Assembly (NCBI GenBank): GCA_021018995.1
Contig: CM037597.1
Coordinates: 7,019,299 to 7,083,298 of the forward strand
Source of the DNA: Chloranthus sessilifolius
Lineage: Eukaryota > Streptophyta > Magnoliopsida > Chloranthales > Chloranthaceae
Length of the DNA: 64,000 nt
Direction: 5' to 3'
Part shown: positions 22,922 through 33,710 of the stretch, piece by piece
Position numbering within the stretch: the stretch's first letter is position 1
How the letters are laid out: every line of letters starts with the position of its first letter
Notes under the pieces: model-generated
Databases searched by the model: none
What the model saw: the letters and a program-made list of their open reading frames with translations, nothing else
What the model was told of the DNA's origin: nothing
Made by a program: the position numbers and the translations under genes

Positions 22922-23245
22922 TGATGAATCTGTGCATCCAACTCAAAACCAATTGGCTATGAGTGGAGGGGCGGCCCATTATATTATAAGGGGAGAGACA
23001 AGGGTATAATTTACTCAATGTGGGACTAAACTTCAATATACCCCTTTAAGTGTTGGTAGAACTGAGCCAAATCACGTGGACAATTGAACTGAGTGACATG
23101 GAGTGGAAAAAGGCCAACTCTGATACCATGATAAATTTGTGCATCCAACTCAAGACCAGTTGGCTATGAGTGGAGGGGCAGCCCAAGATATTATAAGGGG
23201 AGAGACAAGGCTATAATTTACCTAATGTGGGACTAAACTTTAACA
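22922..23245 (-). mobile_element. TRIM (terminal-repeat retrotransposon in miniature)
   Basis: Two 117-bp direct repeats (22922-23038 and 23129-23245) flank a 90-bp interior. On the minus strand, TGGTATCAGAG (23118-23128), the complement of the plant initiator tRNA-Met 3' end, directly follows the 5' LTR, and a purine tract AAAGGGGTA precedes the 3' LTR. The LTR holds AATGTGGGACTAAAC, common in plant TRIMs. It has no coding capacity, as is normal for the class. It looks whole in layout. The LTRs differ at several positions, so it is not young. No clear target duplication was seen. Confidence 0.85.
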
Positions 23246-23273
23246 GTAAGAACATGCAAAGAGGTGTTCATTA

Positions 23274-23484
23274 GGCTTTGTATGGGTTAGCTCTTATAAG
23301 AGCAGAAGCAAATCTTTGTCTGCTCTTTATCAAAGCAACCAGAGAGCAATTTTATCATTTAAAATTGCTCCGTTAGAGAAAGTGAGGCGAGGAGCTGTAT
23401 TACCAAAAGCAAAAATAGTTTCTCCTTGGAGCCAAAACATTAAAGAACTGCTTTTGGTCTGAAAGAGCTAACCCAAATGCAGCC
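23274..23484. mobile_element. PIF/Harbinger-type MITE with TTA target duplication
   Basis: The left end GGCTTTGTATGGGTTAGCTC and right end GAGCTAACCCAAATGCAGCC are inverted repeats with few mismatches. TTA lies on both sides (23271-23273 and 23485-23487), the duplication typical of PIF/Harbinger elements. Length is 211 bp, with no gene. It lies within the host locus next to copy D. Confidence 0.85.
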
Positions 23485-23489
23485 TTAGT

Positions 23490-23578
23490 CTCCTCTTGGC
23501 TTCAACAACGAGTGCACGTCGAAGAATGTCGTTGCTTGTCAGCTCATGATTGCAAGGATTTAGCATTTAACCTTCTTC
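23490..23578. pseudogene. Unidentified decayed locus, copy D, left piece
   Basis: Matches the exon-like block of copy A (11760-11830) and the end of copy C (GAAGAATGTC, then CTCATGATTGCAAGGATTTAGCAT, which corresponds to CTCATGATCACAATGATTTGGCAT in A). The hAT insertion interrupts it. Confidence 0.5.
23571..23578. repeat. hAT target duplication, left (CCTTCTTC)
   Basis: Pairs with CCTTCTTT at 25920-25927, 7 of 8 bases. Confidence 0.8.
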
Positions 23579-23769
23579 TAGGGCTGTCAATTGGCCTGGT
23601 CGGCTAGCAACCTGGCCAGGGCTCGGCCCCTGCAAAAAATTGGCCTTTTTTAGTGTCTAAGCCCCCGGCTGGTCTGTATGGACGGGCCTAGAAAATTGTG
23701 GCACGAGAATATCCGGGTAGGGTTAGGGCGTAATGGTGTGAAGCCCACTTAAGCCCGGCTCGAGTACCC

Positions 23770-23772
<3 letters not shown>

Positions 23773-23812
<40 letters not shown>
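23773..23812. repeat. (TA)n microsatellite
   Basis: A pure AT dinucleotide tract inside the hAT left arm. Confidence 0.95.
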
Positions 23813-23816
<4 letters not shown>

Positions 23817-24089
23817 TTAATGTCTAATAATAGGGCTACTAAAATACCTTCATATTAAACTTTGTAAAAGTAAATTTGAGGGTATTTAATAAATACCCTA
23901 CCAGTTAAAGGCCAATTGGTCCAATTCGATTGAGACCCACCCTAGCACCCACCACACACCTATTTAAATGTTCTATGTGTAGAACCCTAACTTCATGGAT
24001 TTATAGTTAGCCTTTTTTCAAAAAAAATCATAGAATTAAGAAAGACTTTATGAATGAAATAATAAGTATATGTCATTGTTGTCATATGC

Positions 24090-24619
24090 TATGATGTTGA
24101 TGAAGATGAGGAAGAGCATGATATATCTACTCCCTCCACAGCTCGTAGTGCAAGACCACCACCCTCTAAAAGAACACGTGATGGAAAGTGGAAGGAAATA
24201 AATAAATTCTTCTCTTGTTGACCACATCTTGAAGATGTAGTAGATGCTAGGGGTAACGGTCCAACCCCAACCACTTTAGAAAATAGGTTTAATGCTAAGG
24301 ACCGACCCGAGACCATTCAATAAGTGGCTTAGTGGATGTACCAAGCTGATATTGCATTCAATACCGTAAAGTTAAAGAGCTTCAAAGTAATGGTTGAAGC
24401 TCTTGGACAATTTAGACCAGACCTAAAACCTCCCTCATATAATGAGATAAGACATACATGCCTTAAAAAGGATATAGTTTTCACAAAAGTCATTCTCGAA
24501 GAGTATCGAGAGAATCGGAATGCATATGGGTGCTCACTAATGACCAACGGTTGGACCGATAAAGTTGTGGGTAGATTAATAATGAAACGGCAACCACACA
24601 TATTGGACCTCATTCGCCT

Positions 24620-24664
<45 letters not shown>

Positions 24665-25420
24665 CTAATTACTACTATTGTTTGTAGTCGATTGGTAGTT
24701 GTCCTATAGAGTGAATTCGGTGACAAAATGTGGATTATTATATGTGCCGCTTTGGCATGTGAATGAAATTGGAGCACGTTTGAGATGGTAACTAGTTTAT
24801 TTTTATTTCAATTTAGTCTCATAATTTTAATTTAATTGTTATTTAAATTTTAATAGATATTAATATTAATTAAATATTTCTTTTAAATAAATACATACAA
24901 AGAAGCGGAACAAGCTTGAGCAAAAAAAATTCAATGATTTGGTCTTTGTGCAATACAATCAAAAGTTATGGGATCATTTCTTTTAAAATCGGGAATATCC
25001 GGGACACTATGATTCGATCTCTCTCGAAGACTGTCATTCGATTCTCCTTAGATGGCTGATGCCTCTGATGAGCGAGTCTTTGCGAATGTGGATCTTACGT
25101 GAAAACAAGTGAAAGTGACCTCTTTTGGAGATGACCTTCCTACCGGGTGGAGGAGAAGATCGAAATCAAGGGAAGATAGCTCACGCTTGTGCAACAAGAA
25201 GAAGAAGACGAGATCCATGAAAAAGTACTCATAGACGATATAAATATCGTCTTAGTAAGATCAGATGATGAAGAAATCAAGGAAGAACAATATGTTGAAG
25301 AAGGAAACGATTCAAATGATGGCTGCAATGCAAGTGACGACAATGGTAGAGGTGGAGATGTACCACTGTGGGTTAGAGACAAATCTGTATCATTTTTTGT
25401 CAGTACACACTATTACTAGG
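24090..25420 (+). pseudogene. hAT transposase remnant
   Basis: The N-terminal part has an acidic stretch and ARSARPPPSKRTRDGKWKEI (24147-24205), followed by WMYQADIAFNTVKLKSF, QFRPDLKPPSYNEIRHTCLK and GCSLMTNGWTDK (24336-24565), which are the conserved hAT blocks leading to the first catalytic region. The C-terminal part near 24730-24985 reads CAALACE, NWSTFEM, then RNKLEQKKFNDLVFVQYNQK, which is the hAT dimerisation domain, with an apparent intron between NWSTFEM and the basic stretch. SISLED near 25015 is the usual tail. The central part of the enzyme is absent and several stops interrupt the rest, so it is non-functional. Confidence 0.88.
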
Positions 25421-25689
25421 AAGTAGGAACAAATGTTAAGAACTTTAGATAAATAATATTTTTCTTCTTTACTTTTTTCCTTTTTTTTTGTATGTTTCGA
25501 TGTTCATATTTGTACTATTTTGTTTAACATCAATGAAATTTATATTTTCTCTTCTAACTTATGGGTTATATACTTTATTTTGCATTCTAATAGAGCACAA
25601 AATTAACACAACATATTACTGATCAATATGGGAAACTTTGAAGATTTTTGAAGATTTCTTTGGGTTTTTTTGAAAAAAAATAAATTATG

Positions 25690-25762
25690 TCATCGCATAA
25701 TCGCATATGCGATCTGCATATGCGATGGCCCTATGCCATCGCATAGGGTTGCATATGCGATA
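25690..25762. repeat. Subterminal cluster of ATCGCATATGCGAT-type palindromes
   Basis: Within 75 bases, about 160-230 bases from the hAT right end, there are several overlapping copies of CGCATATGCG, ATGCGATCTGCAT and CCATCGCATAGGG, mostly palindromic. hAT transposases bind short subterminal repeats, so a role as binding sites is plausible but not shown. Confidence 0.75.
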
Positions 25763-25924
25763 TGACAAGATTGGTATATGTAAAGGAAAATTTAAAAGAG
25801 AAAGTCTTCCCGCAACCCTGCCTGGCCCGCCTTATTGCCAAGCTAAGGCTGAGTATTTGTTGGCCTCCCCTAGGGCCGGGCTTGGGCCAAGCATCTAGCC
25901 CAGCCCATTTACAGGTGTACCTTC

Positions 25925-26190
25925 TTTTTTTCCTCTTTCCATGATTGTTTTGTTATGTGTTTAGATTGTCCTCTTACACCAGTTTGTCCAGTGCCTGATC
26001 AAAACTTGGAGGTGGGTAAAGGGAGGTTACGAATTCTGCAAGAAGATTTGGAAATCCTATTTTCAGAAAATTGGGTTAGAGAATCTACATTTCGAGTTTT
26101 GAAGAATTTGATATTGGATGTTGAAGCTTCAATTTCTGGTGCAGAGAGAAACAATAAAGTTTTTATCTTTATAAGATCGCATCTCTAGTC
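25925..26190 (+). pseudogene. Unidentified decayed locus, copy D, right piece
   Basis: Continues copy D after the hAT element. CATGATTG and TTGTCCAGTGCCTGAT match copy A at 11850-11910. The frame 25955-26188 reads LTPVCPVPDQNLEVGKGRLR and ILQEDLEILFSENWVREST, an amphipathic helical stretch, and is the longest clean exon-like piece of the locus. The family is not recognised. Confidence 0.5.
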
Positions 26191-27640
26191 ACAAAAGTGA
26201 CATCTTTCGAGTCACAAGAAAAAATTAGATGGCCGAAGGTGGCCACATCTAGTTCTTTGCGCATGAGGTGTATGAACAACTACAGTTATTACTGGAAGAT
26301 GCTCATAAATGAGAAGACAGGCAAAGGATCTTTTATCATACTTTTTGTGTTTTCTTAATGCAATTTACCAATGAGGTATTACTATATATTCCTTCTGGAC
26401 CTGAATTGTCATTAACTCTTGCAATAGTTATTACTATTATTACTAATTTTGTTAATGTCATCATTATTATGTTATTACTCCAGGGTTTAAATTGTTAATA
26501 ATATTGAAATTTTCCCAATTCTCCCCTTTGCAGGGTTACCAAAATATAACTACTTTTTGTGGGGCAATTTTTTCGTTCGGTTAGCTTTAATAGATTTTCC
26601 CAATTCTCCCCTTTGCAGGGTTACCAAAATATAACTACTTTTTGTGGGGCAATTTTTTCGTTCGATTAGCTTTAATATGTTAGAAAAAATTAGGAACAAA
26701 AATCCAAAAATGATCAATTAGGCAAGAGAAATTGGACTCGAGGCACGTTGTCGCTATCTTTAAAACGTTATTCACTCCCTACTTGAGTAAATCCTCAAGT
26801 TTGCAAAAGGGTTCGAGCGAGACATTTCCAGGATACAATGAGTTCAATCTCTTGGATGTGATCCGTTACTTTACAACAATAGAGGATCGCTCCAGAAAAC
26901 TCAATACGATGAAGTAGCAACTAAAAAGAAAGCAAGAGAATTCTCAATCAAACTATATGCAAAAATTCGATGGATTTCAGAGTCTATAAACCTGTGTCCT
27001 AAGGTCTCCTTATATAGACTTTTTATATGAGTCTCCTTATATAAACTTGTCAATATGATTGTTAGGCCAACAGTCATATTTTAAACGGCTCAGATCTTTC
27101 AAAGATCTCAACCGCTTTATCCAATGGCTGTATGAAAGGTTGTACCTTTTCGAATTCAAATTCGAACATTTACATACCTTTATAAGTGGTTATGAAATGA
27201 TTAGGTTTAATGGTCAACATTTAACCAATCTGTTTGGCCTAATAGAATTGACCCACTTATTAATAGTTCATTAAGCCTGACCCGGCCCATGAATAATCTG
27301 ACCGTTGGATCTATCTGATCAAATAGTCAAATCTCTTCTTGCGATGAAGTGTGTGCATGCCTAAAGAGCCAATGCGCCTAAACGTCGTCAAATCGACACA
27401 CTGTGGCGATGTCTGACTCTTCTCTTTTTATTGTCAAACAATAATAGAAGGTGCAAGGTACTATACATAGCATTGACACTTTGTATATTTATCAATGTGG
27501 GACTATTTATTTGCATACAAAATTTGAGGACATCTATTGTCTAAAACCCAACTCAAAAACTAAGAAATCAAAATAAAGTTTTATTTTCTTTAAATTTATT
27601 ATATTAGTAATAAATATAACATAATGATGATACTTTTTTT
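26191..27640. other. Intergenic, with an 85-bp tandem duplication
   Basis: Two nearly identical 85-base units start at 26510 and 26595 (TTTTCCCAATTCTCCCCTTT...). I saw one base difference. The rest (26700-27640) has paired phrases such as CTCCTTATATA at 27005 and 27032 and reads like LTR or leader sequence, but no gene or second LTR was found. Confidence 0.6.
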
Positions 27641-27646
27641 CTTTGT

Positions 27647-27900
27647 GAAAATTAGAAAAACAACCTTAAAAAATAAACGTTTTAGCAAAAAATCTCAGAA
27701 GTTAAACGTTTTAAAAAAACAATGCTTTCACGATTTTTGAAGTTCAGAGTTCCGTGAGATCTCAAATCCTCATTAAAAAAATAATGCTTTCACGGATCTC
27801 AGAACTTAAAAAAATCATGAAAGCATTCTTTTTTTAAAAGGCTTGAGTTCTGAAATTTTTTGCTAAAACGTTTGTTTTTTAAGATTATTTTTCTAAAGTC
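27647..27900. mobile_element. Foldback MITE, family M, copy 1
   Basis: The arms are inverted repeats. The left arm reads AACGTTTTAGCAAAAAATCTCAG and the right arm is its complement with few changes, continuing to CTTTAGAAAAATAATC when read inward. A second pair of smaller inverted phrases (TTTCACG, ATCTCAGAAC) fills the loop. The same family recurs at 45595-45800. Superfamily unknown; no clear target duplication. Confidence 0.7.
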
Positions 27901-28454
27901 CCCTTTTTCTTTCTATTATCCTCATTCGTGTGGGATGCAATTCTTTTCTCCATCTGTTAGCATCCAAATATATCTTTTGAGCCTAAATAGGGCATGTATA
28001 TAGCGTTGTGTAGGACTGTACACTTAAAAATTGTTGTGACAGACAGGTTCCCATTCTGATGTATGGGTAATGGATAATATGCCAATTTTGATTTTAGGAA
28101 ATAGTTGAGACACAAAAAATGGTCCTTCTGCTAACTCTCCCATATTCACTGTATTATTTATTATCATTTTATGATCCTGATTTAATTTGGTCGTGGGTCG
28201 TGGGTCGTGGGTAGTGGGTAGAAAATTTTCTAACCATTAAACTTGTTTGCTTTTAAAGGCACTATATAGGAAAATTAATCATCTTAAAATTTTTATTATA
28301 TGTGTTCTCCTTACATGATTTGATGAAGACAGAGTTGCTTGTCTGCCAGAGATGCACTTTGTATGGGTTACTTTCATTTGATGTTAAAATGGTAGTGTTA
28401 CTTGTATCGATGGATCGAACAGTGGGCCTGGTGCCAATGCAGTCAGGCAGACAA

Positions 28455-28640
28455 GGTCATCGACTGTCAACTTAGATTGGAGATATTTGAAGATACGGTG
28501 AGAGGATAGAGGTTTGGTGAATATATCAGCCAATTGGTCGACGGTTGAGATGTGGCGAACCTCAACCTGCTTGTTGACAATCTATTCTCGCACAAAATGG
28601 TAGTCGACTTCAATATGTTTGGTGTGCGCTCATGGAACAC
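28455..28640 (-). mobile_element. Ty1/copia fossil, end of pol (RNase H tail)
   Basis: On the minus strand the reading includes TKHIEVDYHFVRE and VRHISTVDQLADIFTKPLSS, the highly conserved end of plant copia polyproteins, then KLTVDDL. Nothing else of the element is recognisable nearby. A broken fragment of uncertain age. Confidence 0.85.
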
Positions 28641-28659
28641 CTGATGCCGGACAACGACC

Positions 28660-29280
28660 CTAGACTACATGAATGATGATGACATGCTAGTTTGCCGAAA
28701 TTGACTAAATTAATTAAGCAAAATCAATAAATAATATCGATACCTTAGGGTTTCACAGATTTTCGTTTGATTGATCATGTTTAGGTCGGGTAGGGTCCAG
28801 TCCGAAGCGTTGGATCCGTTAGCTTTGCAGAAGAAAAATCCTAGAGATAAAACTCTAGCTGCTTCCAAATTAGGGCATTGTTCTTCGATCAAAAGTGGAA
28901 TAGCTTGTTCACTCAGGATTGTTGAATCGGATTGATCCAACGGTTCAGATGAAAGCTAGGATTTTTGGAATTCGAGAGGTTTAACTTAAAATGAGATGAA
29001 ATAGGGTTTTATGGGATCGAAAATAAAGCAGAAAATAGATAATGAAAGAGATACAAATAATAGATAGGAGATTATGGGATTCGCACCTTCTGCTTCACAC
29101 CAAACCCTTCATGGGAGGAAGATTCACTCTTCAAAGAAGCTCATCTCAAGCTTGAGGCAAATTGTTCTTTCATTCATAATCAATTATTAATTACAATGTT
29201 TGTTAATGACCCTTATATAGGAGGCCTCAAAACAGAAACCTTAAAACAAAAAATTTACGAAACTATCATAAAATATTCAA
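28660..29280. other. Intergenic or LTR-like, no gene seen
   Basis: No gene was recognised. The stretch could be the leader side of a retroelement, but no paired repeat was found. Confidence 0.4.
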
Positions 29281-29289
29281 AATGAAATC

Positions 29290-29490
29290 ACGTCTTTTGG
29301 TGGACTCACTTACTCGGTCGATCAATCGATCAATCTTAGAGTTGATTGATCAACTGAGAAATAATAAAATTCTCCATAGATACTGTCTTCAATCGATCGA
29401 TTGAAATATTGGAACCGATCGATCGATTGAGTAAATTAATAAATGCTCCATCGATCACTTAAGATCAATAAATGTTCCATCGATCAACCC
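29290..29490. repeat. Cluster of ATCGATCGAT motifs
   Basis: At least eight ATCGATC or GATTGATC cores occur in 200 bases (for example TCGATCAATCGATCAATC, CAATCGATCGATTG, CCGATCGATCGATTG, CCATCGATCA). Unlike the LTR arrays they are irregularly spaced. A similar small cluster lies at 55550-55680. Confidence 0.7.
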
Positions 29491-30180
29491 ATCACCGATG
29501 CCTGCAGTTAAAATGATATTTTGGGGAACATCACTTAAGGTGATGGTACCCAACACCATGAAATTTTCATCAGTAACTAAAATATCAGCTCCAACATTCA
29601 TATTGAGCGAAAATCAAGTAAATCCAAATAGAAAACGGTGTATGATTCTCAAAAATATAAACCCAAATAAAAGGAAAATATGCCCTTACAAAAATCCAAT
29701 GCAAAAAGAGGTACCCTCAACAAAAAGAATCAAATTATGATCCAAATGATCAAATTCCATAAAATAGTTGAGCTATAAATAAAGATAATTGAGGATGTTA
29801 CTACATTCCACTTTGACACTGATGAAAAAAAAATGCAACTCAAGCCCAAGAAATATGCATACTATTGGAGCCTATAAGATGAAGAGAATATGACTTAAAG
29901 CGGTAAACCGTAACCAAAATGCATATGCTTGAGGCCAGTTCACCTAATTTGAACACCATTGCATTGGATGGAAGGTTGTGTGACATGCAAGGATTTAAAG
30001 TCCGATTTACAACAACATATTGGCTGGGTTTTCGGTCAAACCGACCGATATTCAAGCACCTTTCTATTTTTAAAACCTAATATATATAATATTAAAAAAT
30101 TGTAAAAGGGTATTTTTGGTACTTTGTCTGAGTCCTATCCGATACGTATCGGCCGATATGGGTTGATATGGTCCGATTTT
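29491..30180. other. Intergenic, no gene seen
   Basis: AT-rich sequence; short frames (for example 29498-29740) have no recognisable motif. Confidence 0.5.
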
Positions 30181-30365
30181 TTACCTCATATAGATTTGGG
30201 GTGCATATCCGTATCGGATGGGGGTTTAACCCTATACATATCTGCCAATATGTACCTGAGAGAGCCGATATTTGACCTCACATAGATTTAAGGTGCATAT
30301 TCGTATCGGGTGGGGACCTAACCAGATACATATCTGCCAATGTGTACTGGATATGGCCGATATTA
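30181..30365. repeat. Two-unit tandem repeat, about 91 bp
   Basis: ACCTCA(T/C)ATAGATTT followed by GGTGCATAT(C/T)CGTATCGG and CATATCTGCCAAT is present at 30183 and again at 30275, with divergence. Confidence 0.8.
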
Positions 30366-31485
30366 AAGCCATGGTGACATGAAAAGCATCTATAAGACTA
30401 TAGTTTTGAACCATTATTATTTTCTCTTATATTTTTATTATTGATATTATTATTATTATAGGTTAATATGATTCCACTTTGATCATAAGTTGATATAGAT
30501 AATAGAAGAAATTGAACCAGCCTCCCAATCTTGACACTCAAATTGTTCAAAAAGGCTAAGAAGTGCCTATTATTAAAAACCCTATTCAATGTTTAGTTTT
30601 GTTATTTATTTTGAATATTATACCCCCAAATATCAAAACCCGCCTCCCTTTATTCACTGAGAGATCGCACTTGCATCTTTAAATTAAGCCTAAAAATCAA
30701 ACTTTTTTATTGTAGAATATAGATTTAGGGTAGTTTCCTGAATCATAACATCATAAAAGCATGCAAAACCTTGAGGCTGCCACAACAAATCTAGACCGAG
30801 TGAAATAGAATGCTCGCATACAGCTAACATGCAAGAACCTTTGGAGTTTGGATTGACCGAAATGCTATAAAAAAAATAATGCCTTATGGAAAAGAAAAAT
30901 CAATCAATACAAAAACCCATTGAGACAAATTAAAAATAAAAACATATAAAACAAGTGTATTCTCTGCAGAAAATGGATGTTATGATGGCAAGAAAAACCT
31001 AGAAAATGTATGTTATAATGGCAAAAAAATGAAAATACCTGAAAAATGGATGTTACTAAGTGTTAACCCGAAAATAAGCCCTCTTTCTATTTTTCTTTCA
31101 GACCTTGAGACAAACCTACGATAATATGAAGCTCGAAAAAAACTATTCTCTCCCATTTCTTCCATTTCTCTGGCTCGTTATCAGTTTAAATCTAGCAGTG
31201 GTATGCAAGAGCATGAATACTCGGCTACAGCGATTGTATGGTGTGGTGGGATCATAAAACCAAAAAAATGACGGTAGAATCTACCTTCGAGTGTGGCAAT
31301 TCAATAACCGTGTTCTTCTCAACATTAATTAAGGCTACAAAATATAGATTCGTTTGGGATTTTGCTACGACAAGCACAAGGTTTGCTAACTTGCACCTAA
31401 CATTTATTGTCATATGTGATAGAACGGAAGAATATCCTTTCGATAGAAAGGAATCAATGAATACCAATTTTGAGTTTTACTTTCC

Positions 31486-31490
<5 letters not shown>
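30366..31490. other. Intergenic, no gene seen
   Basis: AT-rich; only minor repeats such as AAAATGGATGTTA near 30971 and 31047. No gene recognised. Confidence 0.5.

Positions 31491-31566
<76 letters not shown>
31491..31566. repeat. (TA)n microsatellite
   Basis: About 75 bases of uninterrupted TA dinucleotide, the longest simple repeat in the window. Confidence 0.97.
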
Positions 31567-31567
<1 letters not shown>

Positions 31568-32400
31568 CAGTATGAACTTGGTGATACATGCATAAGAGTT
31601 AGAATTAGTTTGTTCGTAAAATTACAACTAAATAAGCAGTAAAGGAATCCAATATGTAGAAATTCATATAGCATAAGAACAAAACTCAATTACATTGAAA
31701 ACCATATAAAACTCTAAAACCTAAAATGTACCCATCAGAAACCAAAAAAATAAAAATAAAATCTGGAAAGATACTCGCAGCCCTAAACCTCATAAAAAGT
31801 TCTCTAAATAAATAAATAAAAGAAATAGATGAACCTGGGACGGTAGGAGCAATCATCAAGTGAGCTACAATTAGTTAGAAATTATAAATAAAAGGTAAAA
31901 TAGTCAATTTTTAAATCGTGATACAAATTCCAAATCAAATTATTGACTCCGAGTTCTTGGTTAAAAATTTTTGAGCTTTCTAGGGAACACTCAACTTGTC
32001 TTGATTAAATAGAGTCAATTTTTAAATCGCAGAACCAAACACACAACTAAATTTACAAATAAACCACCAATATAAACCTTGAAAGTAAAATGTATCAAAT
32101 ATTTCGAATACCCAACTTATGCAGGATGTTATACTATAAATGTTCCATAAAATGCCCAATTTACACCTGATAAATACATAATACAAAATTACATAAATTG
32201 AGGAAGCTATAATTCTCAGTGATAAATTGATAGAATATAATAAGATCTTAATATAAAATGTGAAATTTTTTTTTTTTAAAATACTGTTTTTGGAGTCTGA
32301 GTGTAGTTATCTAGTGCTAGTTATCACAATAGTAGTTCATCACATCACTCCAATTAATAAAAGCCTACAAACATATAAAGTAGTTCCTCACACCACTCCA
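31567..32400. other. Intergenic, no gene seen
   Basis: AT-rich. A T-run lies at about 32268-32277, and two related phrases CAC(A/C)(T/C)CACTCCAATTAAT occur at 32341 and 32390. Confidence 0.5.
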
Positions 32401-32499
32401 ATTAATTAGAGCCTATAAATCAAAATTAGATTAAATCCAAGACACTGAACAGTCTACTAAAACCAACTACTTTCAAGGAAGCATAGTCCACATATATAT

Positions 32500-33140
32500 G
32501 GAGAAACCCAAAAAATAAAAGTAAAATTTTCGAAACCCAAAAAATAAAATAAAGTAAAATTTTCGAACCAAAAAAAAAAAAAAAAAAAAAAAAATTCAAA
32601 TGCAAAAAACCCAAAAAAAAAAAAAAATTTCAGATGCAAAAAACACTAAAAATAAAAAAAATAAAGTAAAATTTTCATAAGCAAAAAAACCCAAAAAAAT
32701 TAATAATTTTCAGATGCAATAAACCAAAAAACCAACCCCAAAACATCTCACGCACGCTCGATCTTATCCTGCGCTTTCTTTTCTTTGCTTTAGCTAAAAC
32801 AAAAGTTTTCAAAATCATAGAAACTATGAAACGAAGTTCCTAAAACAGAAAAAGAAAAAATAGATAGATACTCCTAAAAAAATAAAATAGCTAAATCAAA
32901 CCCCATTTTAAACAAAATAGATAATAAATATAAAAAACATAAATAAACAAACAAACAAAATAAATGAACATCCCAACCTCCAAAACCCAAAAATCCATTT
33001 AGCTAAATCAATTCTCCCCAAAAGATTTGGAACCCTAATATCTCTACAAAAGAAAAACCCAAAATCACGAAAAAACCCTAACCCAAATCCAAAAAAGAAG
33101 AAATTTAAACAAAAAAAACCTTCAGAAGAAGTAGAAACTG
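32500..33140. repeat. A-rich field with repeated TTTTCAGATGCAAAAAACCC motif
   Basis: Variants of (T)TTCAGATGCAAAAAACCCAAAA and AAAGTAAAATTTTCG recur with irregular spacing, ending in TATCCTGCGCTTTCTTT near 32766. The same motifs and ending recur at 45020-45575, so the two regions are paralogous repeats. Confidence 0.75.
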
Positions 33141-33670
33141 AAAATTTTTAAAATACACGCTCAACTCTATCCTGCGATCTTGTGGAGAGTCGGATGCAAA
33201 AATAGCCCCTCGGCTTTATGGGTTCTATCATGCGATCTTGTGGAGAGAAACCCATATAAACTATAACCAAAAATACCCAGTTCAACAATTCAATTAGGAG
33301 ATTAACCAAAACCCCAAACACCAAGGAACAACACAACATAAACACAAACCTAGAAAAAAAAGTACCAAGAAAGGAAAAAAACGAGAAATGATAAATGGGG
33401 AGCAGGTGACTCACCCAACCTTGACGAAGGCCGTTATCAAGCCTGCGGTAGTGGACGCCCACAGGGTTTTGTCCCACAGGTTAGAATAGAATGGAAGATA
33501 TTAGGGTTCTAGAAGATATGGTTTCCTTTTTAAGAAGGAAAGTAAATTAGATGGGTCAATTGCGTGGGCAGTTTGGTTAAATAAAGGTATATTTAAAGGG
33601 ACTTGCTAACTAATTTGAGCTATTTTGTCCTAATGTGATGGAATGAAAAGCAAGTAACGAAAGATATATA
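33141..33670. other. Intergenic next to a Helitron-like end
   Basis: TGCGATCTTGTGGAGAG occurs twice (33172 and 33231). No gene was recognised. Confidence 0.5.
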
Positions 33671-33676
33671 TATATA

Positions 33677-33710
33677 CTAGTGGATCCTGCACGTGCGATG
33701 CAGGTGAGGG
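33677..33710 (-). mobile_element. Helitron-like 3' end, minus orientation
   Basis: Read on the minus strand, the sequence is CCTGCATCGCACGTGCAGG, a stem-loop with a 6-bp stem, followed by ATCCA and CTAG, then a T. A GC-rich hairpin a few bases before a terminal CTRR and insertion before T is the Helitron signature. The closely related end at 48829-48859 supports it. The body should extend to the right from here; its 5' end was not identified. Confidence 0.65.

Larger units (their letters stand above)
23579..25919 (+). mobile_element. hAT DNA transposon, deletion derivative
   Basis: The terminal inverted repeats are TAGGGCTGTCAATTGGCCTG on the left and, read inward, TACACCTGTAAATGGGCTGG on the right. 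An 8-bp target duplication flanks it with one mismatch. The host locus resumes on the right exactly where copy A predicts. The interior keeps only the start and end of a transposase. The middle, which carries most of the catalytic core, is missing and a (TA)n tract (24621-24662) sits at the join. It could move only if another hAT source supplied enzyme. Confidence 0.9.

Noticed and set aside
24089-24316. Minus-strand serine-rich frame at the hAT N-terminus
   Set aside because: It is the antisense shadow of the acidic transposase N-terminus on the plus strand.
31238-31567. 109-codon frame ending in YIYIYI
   Set aside because: The second half is a translated TA microsatellite.
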